Shown here: positions 38,740 through 48,072 of the stretch, in pieces
Layout: every line of letters starts with the position of its first letter
Position numbering within the stretch: the stretch's first letter is position 1
Assembly: GCF_017743975.1 (NCBI RefSeq)
Contig: NZ_JAGHRC010000012.1
Span: forward strand, 1 to 60,254
DNA: 60,254 bases
From: Ruegeria sp. R14_0
GTDB lineage: Bacteria; Pseudomonadota; Alphaproteobacteria; Rhodobacterales; Rhodobacteraceae
Direction of reading: 5' to 3'
The notes under the pieces: generated by a model
Databases searched by the model: none
Told to the model about the DNA's origin: nothing
Seen by the model: only the letters and a program-made list of their open reading frames with translations
Program-made: the position numbers and the translations under genes

Positions 38740-39261
38740 ATGTTCAGACTGCTTCTTTTGTCCGCCCTGCTGTTGGTTGCCCGCGCCGTTCAAGCCGCGC
38801 CGCTGGTGGGTGAGTTCGACTCGATCGACGGGGGAACATTGTCCATCGAGGATTGGAGAGGGCAGCCGGTCCTGGTCGTGAACACAGCATCGCAATGCGG
38901 CTTCACAGGGCAGTATGCGGGTCTGCAAAAGGTTCACGATACCTATGCTGATCGCGGCCTGGTGGTTCTGGCCGTGCCATCGGATTCATTCAATCAGGAA
39001 CTGGGCTCAGCCGAAGAGGTAAAGCAATTTTGCGAGGTGAACTATGACCTGACCCTGCCCATGACCGACATCACGCCGGTCAAAGGCGCAGGTGCGCATC
39101 CTTTCTATCAGGCCGTTGCCCAGCAGACGGGATTTGTTCCCACGTGGAATTTCAACAAGATCCTGATCGACCCATCGGGTGAGGTCGTTGCGACCTATGG
39201 TTCGAACGTTAAACCGGACTCGCCCAAGCTGTTGCGTCAGGTCGAGGCCTTGCTGCGCTGA
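38740..39261 (+). CDS. Glutathione peroxidase with signal peptide
   Basis: The 173-residue protein starts with a cleavable signal peptide (MFRLLLLSALLLVARAVQAA), so it should act in the periplasm. The peroxidase core includes Cys53 in NTASQCGFTGQY, where vertebrate enzymes carry selenocysteine, and WNFNKILID with the supporting Trp and Asn. The reductant may be thioredoxin-like rather than glutathione, as in most bacterial Cys forms. An AAAGGAGG site eight bases before ATG 38740 fixes the start. Its last 25 bases overlap the end of the convergent DMT gene. Confidence 0.92.
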   Translation: MFRLLLLSALLLVARAVQAAPLVGEFDSIDGGTLSIEDWRGQPVLVVNTASQCGFTGQYAGLQKVHDTYADRGLVVLAVPSDSFNQELGSAEEVKQFCEVNYDLTLPMTDITPVKGAGAHPFYQAVAQQTGFVPTWNFNKILIDPSGEVVATYGSNVKPDSPKLLRQVEALLR

Positions 39262-40124
39262 TCGGTTTGCCGCGAGAGTTGAACTGCCAGAATACCCAGC
39301 GTTGTGATGCCAACACCGACCAGGTCCAATGGACCAAGCTTTTCGCCCAGCAGCACAGCGGCAACAGCAACCCCGAACACCGGATTCAGAAAGTGGAAGG
39401 TGGCCGCCCGGATTGCGCCGATCCTGTTCAGAAGCAGAACCCATATGAAGGTCGCCAATAGGCCCGGGAACAGAGTGGTGTAAGCAAAAGCCAGCAGCCA
39501 CGGTCCGTTGGGGTGAATATAGATGGTTTCGAACATCGGTGCAGCGAGGAACAGAGCCCCCGAACCGACAAGCATCTGCAAACCCACAATCATCATGAAG
39601 TTTCCGCCCGACGTGGCCCCGCGTATCGCCAGGGTCGCAAAGCTGAGCGCCAGAGCGCCCAACCCACACAGCATGACGCCAAACAGATCGGTCCCGGCGC
39701 TGATCCTGCTGCTCATGATCAGTGCGACCCCTGCAAAACCGGCCAGCAGCCCTATTACGCCCAAAGGCCGTAGTCGTTCCTGAAACAGCGCCCAGCTGGC
39801 CAACGCTACGATCAAGGGCATGGTCGATGCGATGATTGCGGCCACTGACGCCTGAACAGTTTGCATCGCATAAAAATTCAGACCCAAATAAAGGGCATTC
39901 TGGCAAATTCCGAACAGTATCGTCGCATACCACTGTGCGCGGGTCAGTCGCCAGCTTTGGCCCATGGCCCGCGCGATCGCGACCCCCAGCAGACCCGAGA
40001 TTAAAAAGCGCAGCGCCAGCGAAAACAGCGGCGAGGCATCGGCCACGATGATCCGCGCCGAGGTGAAGGCCGATGACCAGATGAAGGCAAAGACCAGCCC
40101 CATGGCAATGGCGCGCAGATCCAT
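39237..40124 (-). CDS. DMT-superfamily (EamA) transporter
   Basis: The 295-residue membrane protein has ten predicted helices in two EamA repeats. The first begins AIAMGLVFAFIWSSAFTSARIIV and the second near GAIRAATFHFLNPVFGVAVAAVLLGEK, both typical family segments. Such proteins usually export amino acids or metabolites; the substrate is unknown. Start is set at MDLRAIAMG; the open frame goes 18 codons further, with no hydrophobic continuity. The 3' end overlaps gpx by 25 bases tail to tail. Confidence 0.88.
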   Translation of the reverse strand: MDLRAIAMGLVFAFIWSSAFTSARIIVADASPLFSLALRFLISGLLGVAIARAMGQSWRLTRAQWYATILFGICQNALYLGLNFYAMQTVQASVAAIIASTMPLIVALASWALFQERLRPLGVIGLLAGFAGVALIMSSRISAGTDLFGVMLCGLGALALSFATLAIRGATSGGNFMMIVGLQMLVGSGALFLAAPMFETIYIHPNGPWLLAFAYTTLFPGLLATFIWVLLLNRIGAIRAATFHFLNPVFGVAVAAVLLGEKLGPLDLVGVGITTLGILAVQLSRQTDQRSKAST

Positions 40125-40240
40125 GGTGACCCCACTATTAACCGCTGCGACTGTTTCCGAATTTCCGGTGACACACAAGCGATCCGCGTCAAAAAAAACA
40201 CAGGTTGCGTCTGCTGTTTAAGGAACGCCTACCTTTGTTG

Positions 40241-40254
40241 ATTGATTGATCAAT
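40241..40254. promoter_or_regulatory. BetI-like operator candidate
   Basis: ATTGA-TTGA-TCAAT is an inverted repeat with a four-base spacer, the geometry of BetI (TetR family) operators as I recall them. It also contains the ten-base perfect palindrome ATTGATCAAT (40245-40254). It lies about 50 bases before a BCCT-like gene and 117 bases upstream of the divergent DMT gene. No TetR gene is adjacent, so this rests on pattern only. Confidence 0.35.
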
Positions 40255-40301
40255 TAAAGTTATGGGAGCGTCACTCTGACTAATCCACAGGAGGTATGTT
40301 G

Positions 40302-41504
40302 GTGCTTCTGGAGTACATTCTGTCATTTGGCGTCTTGCTGGCCTTGGGCGTGGTCGCCTTCATTGTCGTAAAGTGGTGGAACCTGCGTTGTGTGGGGGTA
40401 ACACCCGTGCACCTGTTCACATTCATCGCGATCCTGTTCACTTCGGGTCTGGACGTGGGGCTGATTATGTTCCCGCTGACCGAGTTTGGCGGTTATGCCG
40501 AAGAACCGGCTTATGCCTTTGCAAACCCGCTGGCGATCGAGTTCGGGTTCTGGGGCTTTCTGATTTGGGGGTTTTACTTCCTGACGGCGTTCTACTTCTG
40601 CGTCATCGAACCGCGCGTGAAGTTCTTTGAGATCCCGCTGGTCAAACTGATCAATAACGTGGTGATCATCGGAACCTGTGCCTTTACTGCCAGCCTGTTC
40701 CTGATCTACCTGCCGGGCTACCTGCCTGATGTCGGAGACGGCGAATCCGTCGTCACCACTTTCTACATCATTGTATTTGTGGTGATTCTGGCCGCAGCCT
40801 ACTCATCGACCGATCTGAAATATGTGCGCATTCTGTCCGTGGGCTCGACCTTTCTGTTCCTCACGTTGATCATTGGCATGTGGGCCGCCGCGGGCATGGG
40901 TCTGAACGGTCTGCTGGACACCGGTGCAAACATTGGCGCTTACTTTGCCAACATCCAAAAATTCGTCCTGCCGCTGACCGACTACCACGCCTTCTACCTG
41001 TTCTGGTGGTTTGCATGGTCGATCATGATTGGCCAGTTCACCTCGCGCTTTGTCGGCGGGCTGACCACGTGGCAACTGCTGGCGGCTTTGTTGATCTTCC
41101 CGTCGATCCCGCTCGCGATCTGGTTCTCGGTTCTGTACTACTATCACCTGAACGAGATCAGCACCGCAGGCTTGACGAACATCGCGATGGTAATCGTCGG
41201 CGTGACGTTCGTGATCAACTCGCTCGACTCACTGATCCGTCTGTATACCGACAACCTGAACCTGACGGTTGAGCGGTTCGGCAAAGCAACCTACGTCGCC
41301 GGTAACGTAGTCCTGCTGTTCGCCCTGACTCTGCTGTTCCAAAGCCAGTGGTTGCAGATCCAGTGGATTGGTGCAGTGGTGATCGGTCTGTATCTGGCTT
41401 GCGTGGTCTACATCCTGATCGCCAAACGCCGCGAGGTTCTGAGCATCGACTCGATGCCGGACGATCGCGACCTGGACTTCCACAAGGTTGAGACGGTTCA
41501 CTGA
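40302..41504 (+). CDS. BCCT-like multi-pass membrane protein, divergent
   Basis: The protein has about 11 hydrophobic helices over 400 residues. One helix, FYLFWWFAWSIMIGQFTSRFVGG, resembles the tryptophan-rich eighth helix of betaine/choline/carnitine transporters, including the trailing Arg-Gly region, although it is shorter than the usual 500 or more residues. I therefore suggest a distant BCCT relative, possibly for a quaternary amine, without certainty. An ATG at 40296 abuts the CAGGAGGT ribosome site with no spacing, so TTG 40299 or GTG 40302 is more likely; I use GTG. A strong terminator follows. Confidence 0.6.
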   Translation: MLLEYILSFGVLLALGVVAFIVVKWWNLRCVGVTPVHLFTFIAILFTSGLDVGLIMFPLTEFGGYAEEPAYAFANPLAIEFGFWGFLIWGFYFLTAFYFCVIEPRVKFFEIPLVKLINNVVIIGTCAFTASLFLIYLPGYLPDVGDGESVVTTFYIIVFVVILAAAYSSTDLKYVRILSVGSTFLFLTLIIGMWAAAGMGLNGLLDTGANIGAYFANIQKFVLPLTDYHAFYLFWWFAWSIMIGQFTSRFVGGLTTWQLLAALLIFPSIPLAIWFSVLYYYHLNEISTAGLTNIAMVIVGVTFVINSLDSLIRLYTDNLNLTVERFGKATYVAGNVVLLFALTLLFQSQWLQIQWIGAVVIGLYLACVVYILIAKRREVLSIDSMPDDRDLDFHKVETVH

Positions 41505-41520
41505 TCAGCCTTGGCGATGA

Positions 41521-41555
41521 AAAAGAAACGGGCGCTTACGGCGCCCGTTTCTTTT
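41521..41555 (+). terminator. Intrinsic terminator after the BCCT-like gene
   Basis: AAAGAAACGGGCGC pairs with GCGCCCGTTTCTTT around a five-base loop and runs into more T residues. With 14 base pairs it is the strongest terminator in the window. The A/T symmetry means it could also work toward the convergent autotransporter gene. Confidence 0.93.
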
Positions 41556-41686
41556 TGGAGTGACTTCCATTCAAAGTGTGTCAGCAATGCCGACAAAGCG
41601 GACGTCCACTGGGTTCGTTTGTGAGGTCGCAACGACGATAGTTGGTGCGTGTGCTTCCTAAATTTTTGAACAACCGTACTGACAAA

Positions 41687-44059
41687 TCAGAACCGCACGC
41701 TTAAGTTTGCTCCGAGGCCATGTTCTTGGCCATTGGAGCGAACAGAATAGCCATATCCTGCCGTTAGTCTGGCCAGCTCAGATATTTGATAGCCCAAGCC
41801 AAGCCCAACAACGAAACCATTGGCGCCTCGGTTTTGTCCGACTTGTGTAAATGTTCCGAACAATGGACTTGTAACTGTGATTTCGTGCTCACTGTCTTTG
41901 TTGGCAAAGAAGTCATATTCATACCGGGCGAAGGCGATTGGAGTTAACAGACCATTCTCTGTCAAGAAGTCGCGTTGATAATCAACTCCAATGGAAGCAA
42001 CCAGAGACTCTGCGTTCGCTTTTTCAATCGAGTAGTTGAAATCACCACCGCCCGTCTCTGTGCCTGAACCTTGTTGAATACGCCCGTAGTTTAATCCAAA
42101 AACCGTAGAAACCCTTGCACCGCTGTCCAGGTTAAACAGCTTTCGTGCGTGGAAACCGGCGTGGATTCCCTCTTGGTCCAATTCCGATTTAGCCTCGCCT
42201 CCCGTAAAACCATCAACGGAAGGGTTGTTCCGTTTGGCGTCCGTTTCACCGAACATGTAGCCGATCAGCCCTGAGAACTCCCACGTTCCGGTTGTTGTAC
42301 GCCCATAAACGCCCACGTGATAGCTGTCTGTCGAAAAGTCCTGATCGACTTGATCGTGCTCATCCATGGAGGATGTACCGAAGCCCGCGTACACGCCGAC
42401 CACACCTCTATTGGTACTTGCGACATCCGCTCCGACCAAAACGGTGCCGAGCGAATAGTCGAATGTCCCGAGGCCGTTGCTTCCATCAACGTCGCCGCTC
42501 ACATGGGCCGTGTCGATCCACCAGCGCCGATCAGAGCAGTCTATTGCGCCGCTTGGGCTCTGGGCCGTGTCGATCTCGCCTGATGCAACCGGTTGATCCT
42601 CATTGCCGAAACCGACCGCTTGATACTTGCGGCAGTCCGCGTGGCTCAGCACGGTGTTTGTTATCAGGTCCAATTGCTCAAGCCCAATGGTCAGGTTGGA
42701 GGAATAGGGTTCCGCGTGCACACGATTGAATCCAGCCAAGCCAGAATTGGTGAGAGTATTGACTGCTACCCCTACCGTTGAGCCACTGCTAAGCCCTGTC
42801 CCCGGTGACGTCGTTGTCGTGTTAGCAACCGCCCCGGCGAGGTTGCTGGCATTTGGTGAATTGGTAACTGCCGGGTTCTGGGGCAGGCTTGCGACCGGCT
42901 GAGCAGTGAATGCGATATCAATCTGACCATCTGTGGTCGGCGTGTTGGCTATAGTCAGACTGGACAACGCCGGCAGAGTTCCTCCTGCAACGAGCGTCGG
43001 TGAGTCCCCATCAAACCTTGAGGCTTGAAAAACCGTGTAATTGTTGCCGGCAGCATAGTCTTGCGCAGTCAGGCCGGGCCGAGCAGCTTCGACTTGTATA
43101 GTCGCGCGGTCAATTCCCGTCACCGGCCCGCTGGATGACACCAAGTCAGCTTTCTGCCCGGCCGTCGGGTCGACTTCACTTAGCAGACTTGACCCAGTTT
43201 CAAAGTCAATTCCGCCACTATTGTTGAGTGTCCCAATTGAAGAGCCCGGCGAAAGCACCCCGCCGTTCTTAACCGTGAAGTTGAAAGCGTTCACGGTCCC
43301 CGTTCCGGCCAGCGTGCCAAAATTCTCAAAGTTCACAGTGTTCAAACTGCTCGTGGTATCGAGGCGAACAGTCGTGCCTGCGGCTATCGCCATATCGCTG
43401 GTTGAGGAAATCGAACTATTCGTCAGTGTGAAATCGGAAGCCTCAGCAATCCGGGTCTGAATATAGTACGCCCCGAAAACCACTTCGGTAGCCCCCATAA
43501 CCGTCAGATTGTCGTAGGTTAACGGTCGGTCTGACTGGAAGTAGACTTCAGTGGGGTCGATATTCGCGCCGTTGAACGGAGCGAAGGTCATCGATCTGCC
43601 GGAACCAATCGACGTTTCAATCAGGTTCACTCGGAGCTTCCCGTTGATGTTTGTTGCCAAGGCTTCCCGGGAGACAAAGTCTCCGCTACCCGCCGCGACA
43701 TCAACATTCAGAAGAGTTAACACAGAAGCATTGCTTGGAACGGAGTTTTGGCCTGGAACATACAACTCAATTTCACCTGAAGATGTGATTGAGGAGTTTC
43801 CAATTGTAAGTCCTGTAATCGGTCCGTTCGGAATCGGGAGACACGTGCGTTCCGTCGTTGAGATTGTTTGATTAATGCGAGTGCTTTGAGATCCAGAAGC
43901 GTACTCTATCCGGGGAGACCCTAATTCTACGCAGGCCTGTGCGCTTTGGGCTTGTGCGTGGTCCGCCATCAACACATAAGCCAAGCCCCCTAGTGTTAAC
44001 TTAATGAAAACTGCACGCTGAGCATATTGCGCCGCAAGTGCCGGGTCCCTTGTTTCCAT
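41687..44059 (-). CDS. Autotransporter with outer membrane beta-barrel
   Basis: The 790-residue protein begins METRDPALAAQYAQRAVF with a membrane-spanning signal region (to about AHAQAQS, residue 39). It then has a Ser/Thr/Asn/Gly-rich passenger of about 450 residues with beta-helix-like features (NGGVLSPGSSIGTLNNSGG is an autotransporter linker-type motif). The last 280 residues form an autotransporter beta-barrel, ending in the classical C-terminal aromatic (NLSVRF). It should display its passenger on the cell surface, perhaps for adhesion. Its DNA is visibly less GC-rich than the surroundings, which hints at transfer. The start is supported by an AGGAG site; the frame is open 51 codons further upstream. 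Confidence 0.88.
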   Translation of the reverse strand: METRDPALAAQYAQRAVFIKLTLGGLAYVLMADHAQAQSAQACVELGSPRIEYASGSQSTRINQTISTTERTCLPIPNGPITGLTIGNSSITSSGEIELYVPGQNSVPSNASVLTLLNVDVAAGSGDFVSREALATNINGKLRVNLIETSIGSGRSMTFAPFNGANIDPTEVYFQSDRPLTYDNLTVMGATEVVFGAYYIQTRIAEASDFTLTNSSISSTSDMAIAAGTTVRLDTTSSLNTVNFENFGTLAGTGTVNAFNFTVKNGGVLSPGSSIGTLNNSGGIDFETGSSLLSEVDPTAGQKADLVSSSGPVTGIDRATIQVEAARPGLTAQDYAAGNNYTVFQASRFDGDSPTLVAGGTLPALSSLTIANTPTTDGQIDIAFTAQPVASLPQNPAVTNSPNASNLAGAVANTTTTSPGTGLSSGSTVGVAVNTLTNSGLAGFNRVHAEPYSSNLTIGLEQLDLITNTVLSHADCRKYQAVGFGNEDQPVASGEIDTAQSPSGAIDCSDRRWWIDTAHVSGDVDGSNGLGTFDYSLGTVLVGADVASTNRGVVGVYAGFGTSSMDEHDQVDQDFSTDSYHVGVYGRTTTGTWEFSGLIGYMFGETDAKRNNPSVDGFTGGEAKSELDQEGIHAGFHARKLFNLDSGARVSTVFGLNYGRIQQGSGTETGGGDFNYSIEKANAESLVASIGVDYQRDFLTENGLLTPIAFARYEYDFFANKDSEHEITVTSPLFGTFTQVGQNRGANGFVVGLGLGYQISELARLTAGYGYSVRSNGQEHGLGANLSVRF

Positions 44060-44196
44060 CAGCTTTCTCCTCTTACTCCATAGGCGAGAGTACACACAAT
44101 CGTGATACACCGTGAGTCTTTTGGAGTGTTTAAAAGTTGAACGATTGACTGCTTTGGGCTCAAAGCAGACAAAAAACCGGGCAAAAAGGTTGAAAC

Positions 44197-44223
44197 GAAA
44201 AAGGGCCCCCAAAAGGCGGCCCT
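44197..44223 (-). terminator. Intrinsic terminator of the HU gene
   Basis: On the minus strand AGGGCC pairs with GGCCCT around a ten-base loop, followed by TTTTTCG. It lies 27 bases after the HU stop. Confidence 0.65.
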
Positions 44224-44249
44224 CAATCGCATTGCAGTGAAAGGCAGGA

Positions 44250-44537
44250 TCAGCCGTTCACGCTGTCTTTCAGAGCTTTCGCAATGGTCATCTTGACCAC
44301 TTTGTCCGCTTCTTTCTTGAACTGCTCGCCTGTGGCGGGGTTACGCACCATGCGCTCGGGGCGCTCGCGGCAGTAGATTTTGCCCACGCCGGGCAGGGTC
44401 ACTGCGCCACCGGCCGAAACTTCACGGGTGATCAGGCCGGTCACAGCCTCCAACGCCGCGTTCGCAGCTTTCTTGTCGGTTCCCATTTCCTCAGCGAGAG
44501 CAGCAACCAGCTGAGTCTTTGTCATAGGCTTTGCCAT
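44250..44537 (-). CDS. HU-family nucleoid DNA-binding protein
   Basis: The 95-residue basic protein has the HU/IHF fold pattern: MTKTQLVAALAEEMGTDKKAANAALEAV, the GVGKIYCRERPERMVRNPATGE arm that enters the DNA minor groove, and a C-terminal Lys-rich helix. It bends and compacts DNA. The core has an atypical Ile-Tyr-Cys sequence before the arm where many HU proteins have Phe-x-x-x-x-Arg. It is a stand-alone gene with its own terminator. Confidence 0.93.
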   Translation of the reverse strand: MAKPMTKTQLVAALAEEMGTDKKAANAALEAVTGLITREVSAGGAVTLPGVGKIYCRERPERMVRNPATGEQFKKEADKVVKMTIAKALKDSVNG

Positions 44538-44667
44538 TTCTTGGTCTCCTTAACGTGCCCGATACATAGGGCCTCACCGCGTAACTGTAACGGGATATTG
44601 TGGGCTAACACAACGAATAGTAGCGCCGAAAACCCTAAAAATATGGGGAAAACGTTGCTTTTTTGCG

Positions 44668-46131
44668 TCAGAGAAAGGCCGTTTCGTCGAAAGAACGCAA
44701 TTTCCGGCTGTGCAGACGCTCGAGCGGCATGCCCCGCAGGTGTTCCATCGCCTGTATTCCGATGGCCAGATGGCGGCTGACCTGGGTGGTATAAAAGGCC
44801 GAGGCCATGCCTGGCAACTTCAATTCGCCGTGCAACGGCTTGTCAGAAACGCACAGCAAAGTGCCATAGGGCACCCGGAACCGATAACCGTTTGCGGCAA
44901 TAGTGGCGCTTTCCATATCCAGCGCGATGGCCCGGGATTGGCTGAGCCGCTGCACCGGGCCGGACTGATCGCGCAGTTCCCAGTTGCGGTTGTCGACGGA
45001 TGCGACCGTGCCTGTGCGCATGATCCGCTTGAGTTCATACCCTTCCAGCTTGGTGACCTCGGCGACCGCGCGTTCCAACGCGACCTGAACTTCGGCCAGC
45101 GGAGGGATCGGTACCCACACCGGAAGGTCATCGTCCAGCACCTTGTCCTCACGCAGATAGGCGTGCGCCAGAACAAAGTCCCCAAGGGCCTGCGTGTTGC
45201 GCAAGCCGGCACAGTGGCCAACCATCAACCAGGCGTGGGGGCGCAATACTGCGATATGGTCTGTGGCGGTTTTGGCGTTCGATGGCCCGACGCCAATATT
45301 CACCAGAGTGATCCCTGATCCATCCTCACGCTTGAGGTGATAGGTCGGCATCTGCGGCAGCTTCAGCGGTTGGGTCAGCTCGGCCTTGTGGTCAGAGATC
45401 TCAACATTCCCGGTTGAAACAAAGCTGGTATACCCGCTGTCCGGGTCCGCGAGTTGTTCGCGGGCATAGTTCTCGAACTCGGACACATAGAACTGGTAGT
45501 TCGTGAACAACACGTGGTTTTGAAAGTGGCTTGGATCTGTAGCAGTGTAGTGCGCAAGCCGTGCCAGCGAGTAATCCACGCGTTGTGCAGTGAACAACGA
45601 CAACGGTCCGACCTCCTCATCGGGGTCGTACACGCCGTTCACAATGTCATCATTGGTGGTCGTCAGGTCCGGAACGTCAAAGACGTCCCGCAGAGTGAAC
45701 CCGGCCGCGCCTTGTTGAGGGACGTGCAGGTCGGGGTTATTGGCCACGGCGAAATGTACCGGGATTGGTGTATCTGACGGGCCAATCGTAACCGGTTGGT
45801 CGTGGTTTTTGATCAGCAATGCGATCTGCTGAGTCAAATACGCGCGAAACAAATCCGGGCGCGTGACAGTCGTTGCATGTATCCCGGGCTCAGACACATG
45901 GCCGAAACTCAACCGGCTGTCGACTTGCGCATACGATGACGTTCTGATGCGAATCTCTGGGTAGTAGGCTCTGTAGCGCGCAATGGGCGCGCCCTGTTCC
46001 ATCGCGTCAGAGAAGCTGTCGCAGAGAAAGCGGGTTGCTTGCTCATACAGCTCTTCCAGTCGGGCAACGGCCGCCTTGGGGTCAGTAAATTGTTCAGCTT
46101 TCGGGGCGTCGGGCGTTTTTATTATTGTCAT
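44668..46131 (-). CDS. amn: AMP nucleosidase
   Basis: The 487-residue enzyme hydrolyses AMP to adenine and ribose 5-phosphate. It has the N-terminal AMP nucleosidase domain (about 1-180) and the C-terminal nucleoside-phosphorylase-like fold with NIGVGPSNAKTATDHIAVLRPHAWLMVGHCAGLRN and DMESATIAANGYRFRVPYG. The length is as in E. coli Amn. It overlaps the ade stop by four bases (ATGA), so the adenine produced feeds directly into the deaminase made upstream in the same transcript. The start MTIIKTPDAP is the overlap ATG. Confidence 0.94.
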   Translation of the reverse strand: MTIIKTPDAPKAEQFTDPKAAVARLEELYEQATRFLCDSFSDAMEQGAPIARYRAYYPEIRIRTSSYAQVDSRLSFGHVSEPGIHATTVTRPDLFRAYLTQQIALLIKNHDQPVTIGPSDTPIPVHFAVANNPDLHVPQQGAAGFTLRDVFDVPDLTTTNDDIVNGVYDPDEEVGPLSLFTAQRVDYSLARLAHYTATDPSHFQNHVLFTNYQFYVSEFENYAREQLADPDSGYTSFVSTGNVEISDHKAELTQPLKLPQMPTYHLKREDGSGITLVNIGVGPSNAKTATDHIAVLRPHAWLMVGHCAGLRNTQALGDFVLAHAYLREDKVLDDDLPVWVPIPPLAEVQVALERAVAEVTKLEGYELKRIMRTGTVASVDNRNWELRDQSGPVQRLSQSRAIALDMESATIAANGYRFRVPYGTLLCVSDKPLHGELKLPGMASAFYTTQVSRHLAIGIQAMEHLRGMPLERLHSRKLRSFDETAFL

Positions 46132-47930
46132 GCAAGTGGTTCCAGAAGATCGATCTTTTTAAAGCTGCGCACATCCACAAGGCCAAGGTCGGAAATCCGC
46201 AGTTCCGGGATCACAACCAGCGCCAACAGAGAGTGCTGCATATATGCGTTGTTGAGCGTACAGCCGCAGGCCACCATTGCGGCAACCATGTCTTCGGCCT
46301 TGGCCGCGACGGTTTCAGCCGGGCTGTCAGACATCAGGCCCGCAATGGGCAGTTCGACCAGCGCCAGCTCTTCCCCGTCGCGGAAGATGGTGATGCCGCC
46401 GCCCACCTCTGCCAGCCGATTCGCGGCCAATGCCATCTGATCGCGGTCAGTGCCGACGACGATCATGTGGTGGCTGTCATGCGCCACGGTCGAGGCCATC
46501 GCCATTTTGCCCTGATACCCAAAGCCAGAGACAAAGGCGTTGGTCACGCCGCCCGTCGCACGATGCCGTTCGACCAGCGCGATTTGGCAGACATCGCCTT
46601 CGCCCTCGACCAGGCCGCCGATGATTGGCAGCTCGGCTTTCAGGGCCTTGGTCGGGGCCTGGTTTTCCACCACGCCAATTACGTTGGCCTGTACGCGGTT
46701 GGCCCCAGCAGGCGCTTCGATTTCAAAATCCGTCGCAGTCAGCGCGTGCCCCAGATGAACGGTGTTGCGTGCGGTATCGGGCCAGTTAAAATGCGGGCAG
46801 TCCACCGAGATAGAGCCGCTTTCGGCCACGATCTGACCACGTGCGATCACAGTTTCGATGGGCAGTTCCTGCAAGTCAGAACTCAGAATAATATCCGCGC
46901 GCCGGCCGGGGGTGATTGAGCCGATCTCACGCTCTAACCCGAAATGGGTGGCGGTGTTGATCGTTGCCATCTGTAGAGCGATCAGAGGATCACAGCCGCA
47001 GGCAATGGCGTGCCGAACGACCCGGTTCATATGCCCATCATTGACCAGCGTACCGGAATGGCAGTCGTCGGTGCACAGGATGAAATTCCTTGGATCCAGC
47101 CCTTTCTCGGTCACCGCCGTGATCTGGCTTTCCACATCGTACCAGGCCGAGCCCAGCCGCATCATCGATCGCATCCCCTGACGCACACGCGCAATGGCGT
47201 CCTCTTCACAGGTTCCTTCGTGATCGTCCGCCGGCCCTCCGGCAACATACGCCGCGAAATCAGGCCCTAAATCAGGCGAAGCGTAGTGTCCGCCCACAGT
47301 CTTACCAGCACGTTGCGTCGCAGCGATTTCGGCCAACATCTTGGGGTCGCCGTGGATGACGCCGGGAAAATTCATCATCTCGCCCAGGCCAATAATGCCC
47401 GGCCAGCTCATCGCCTCGGCCACATCTTCCGCCGTGATCTCATAGCCAGTGGTTTCCAACCCCGGAGCGGACGGCGCGCATGACGGCATCTGGGTGAAGA
47501 TGTTCACTGGCTGCATCATCGCTTCGTCATGCATCATGCGCACGCCCTCTAGGCCCAGCACATTGGCAATCTCATGCGGGTCGGTGAACATACTGGTCGT
47601 TCCGTGCGGAATCACGGCGCGGGCAAATTCGGCAGGGGTGAGCATGCCGGATTCGATATGCATATGCGCGTCACACAACCCGGGGATCATGTATCGCCCA
47701 TTGGCCTCGATGATCTGTGTTTCCGGTCCAGTGCAATGGGATGCGTCAGGTCCGACATAAGCCACGCGCCCATTTGCGATTGCAATGTCGTGGCCCGGCA
47801 GGGTTTCGCGGCTGTGCACATTCACCCAAATACCACCGCGGATGACCACATCCGCAGCTTCACGGCCTGCGGCGACAGCAATCAAACGGGGGGCGACATC
47901 GGGCCAACTTGGGAAGGGTGTGTATTCCAT
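46128..47930 (-). CDS. ade: Adenine deaminase
   Basis: The 600-residue amidohydrolase has the metal-binding motif DAHMHIESGML near residue 95, later LCTDDCHSGTL, and the C-terminal adenine deaminase domain with GFGYQGKMAMASTVAHDSHHMIVVG. It converts adenine to hypoxanthine and ammonia with a dinuclear metal centre. It is the first gene of a pair with amn, giving the route AMP to adenine to hypoxanthine with nitrogen release. The start codon at 47930 is supported by a GAAGG site. Confidence 0.95.
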   Translation of the reverse strand: MEYTPFPSWPDVAPRLIAVAAGREAADVVIRGGIWVNVHSRETLPGHDIAIANGRVAYVGPDASHCTGPETQIIEANGRYMIPGLCDAHMHIESGMLTPAEFARAVIPHGTTSMFTDPHEIANVLGLEGVRMMHDEAMMQPVNIFTQMPSCAPSAPGLETTGYEITAEDVAEAMSWPGIIGLGEMMNFPGVIHGDPKMLAEIAATQRAGKTVGGHYASPDLGPDFAAYVAGGPADDHEGTCEEDAIARVRQGMRSMMRLGSAWYDVESQITAVTEKGLDPRNFILCTDDCHSGTLVNDGHMNRVVRHAIACGCDPLIALQMATINTATHFGLEREIGSITPGRRADIILSSDLQELPIETVIARGQIVAESGSISVDCPHFNWPDTARNTVHLGHALTATDFEIEAPAGANRVQANVIGVVENQAPTKALKAELPIIGGLVEGEGDVCQIALVERHRATGGVTNAFVSGFGYQGKMAMASTVAHDSHHMIVVGTDRDQMALAANRLAEVGGGITIFRDGEELALVELPIAGLMSDSPAETVAAKAEDMVAAMVACGCTLNNAYMQHSLLALVVIPELRISDLGLVDVRSFKKIDLLEPLA

Positions 47931-48072
47931 GGCCCAACTTTCCCGAATGCGAAGGAAGGTTCAACCCCTTGTGAACAGGTATCATCAAACCGTCACGCAG
48001 CGCGCCAGCGCTGCCCGGCCCAACCAGAAGAGATGCCCGTCAGGACATTGATGATGGGCGGGAGTAGCCCCC

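Noticed and set aside
41687..44059. Prophage or insertion sequence around the autotransporter
   Set aside because: No integrase, transposase, terminal inverted repeats or target duplication was seen; only base composition differs.
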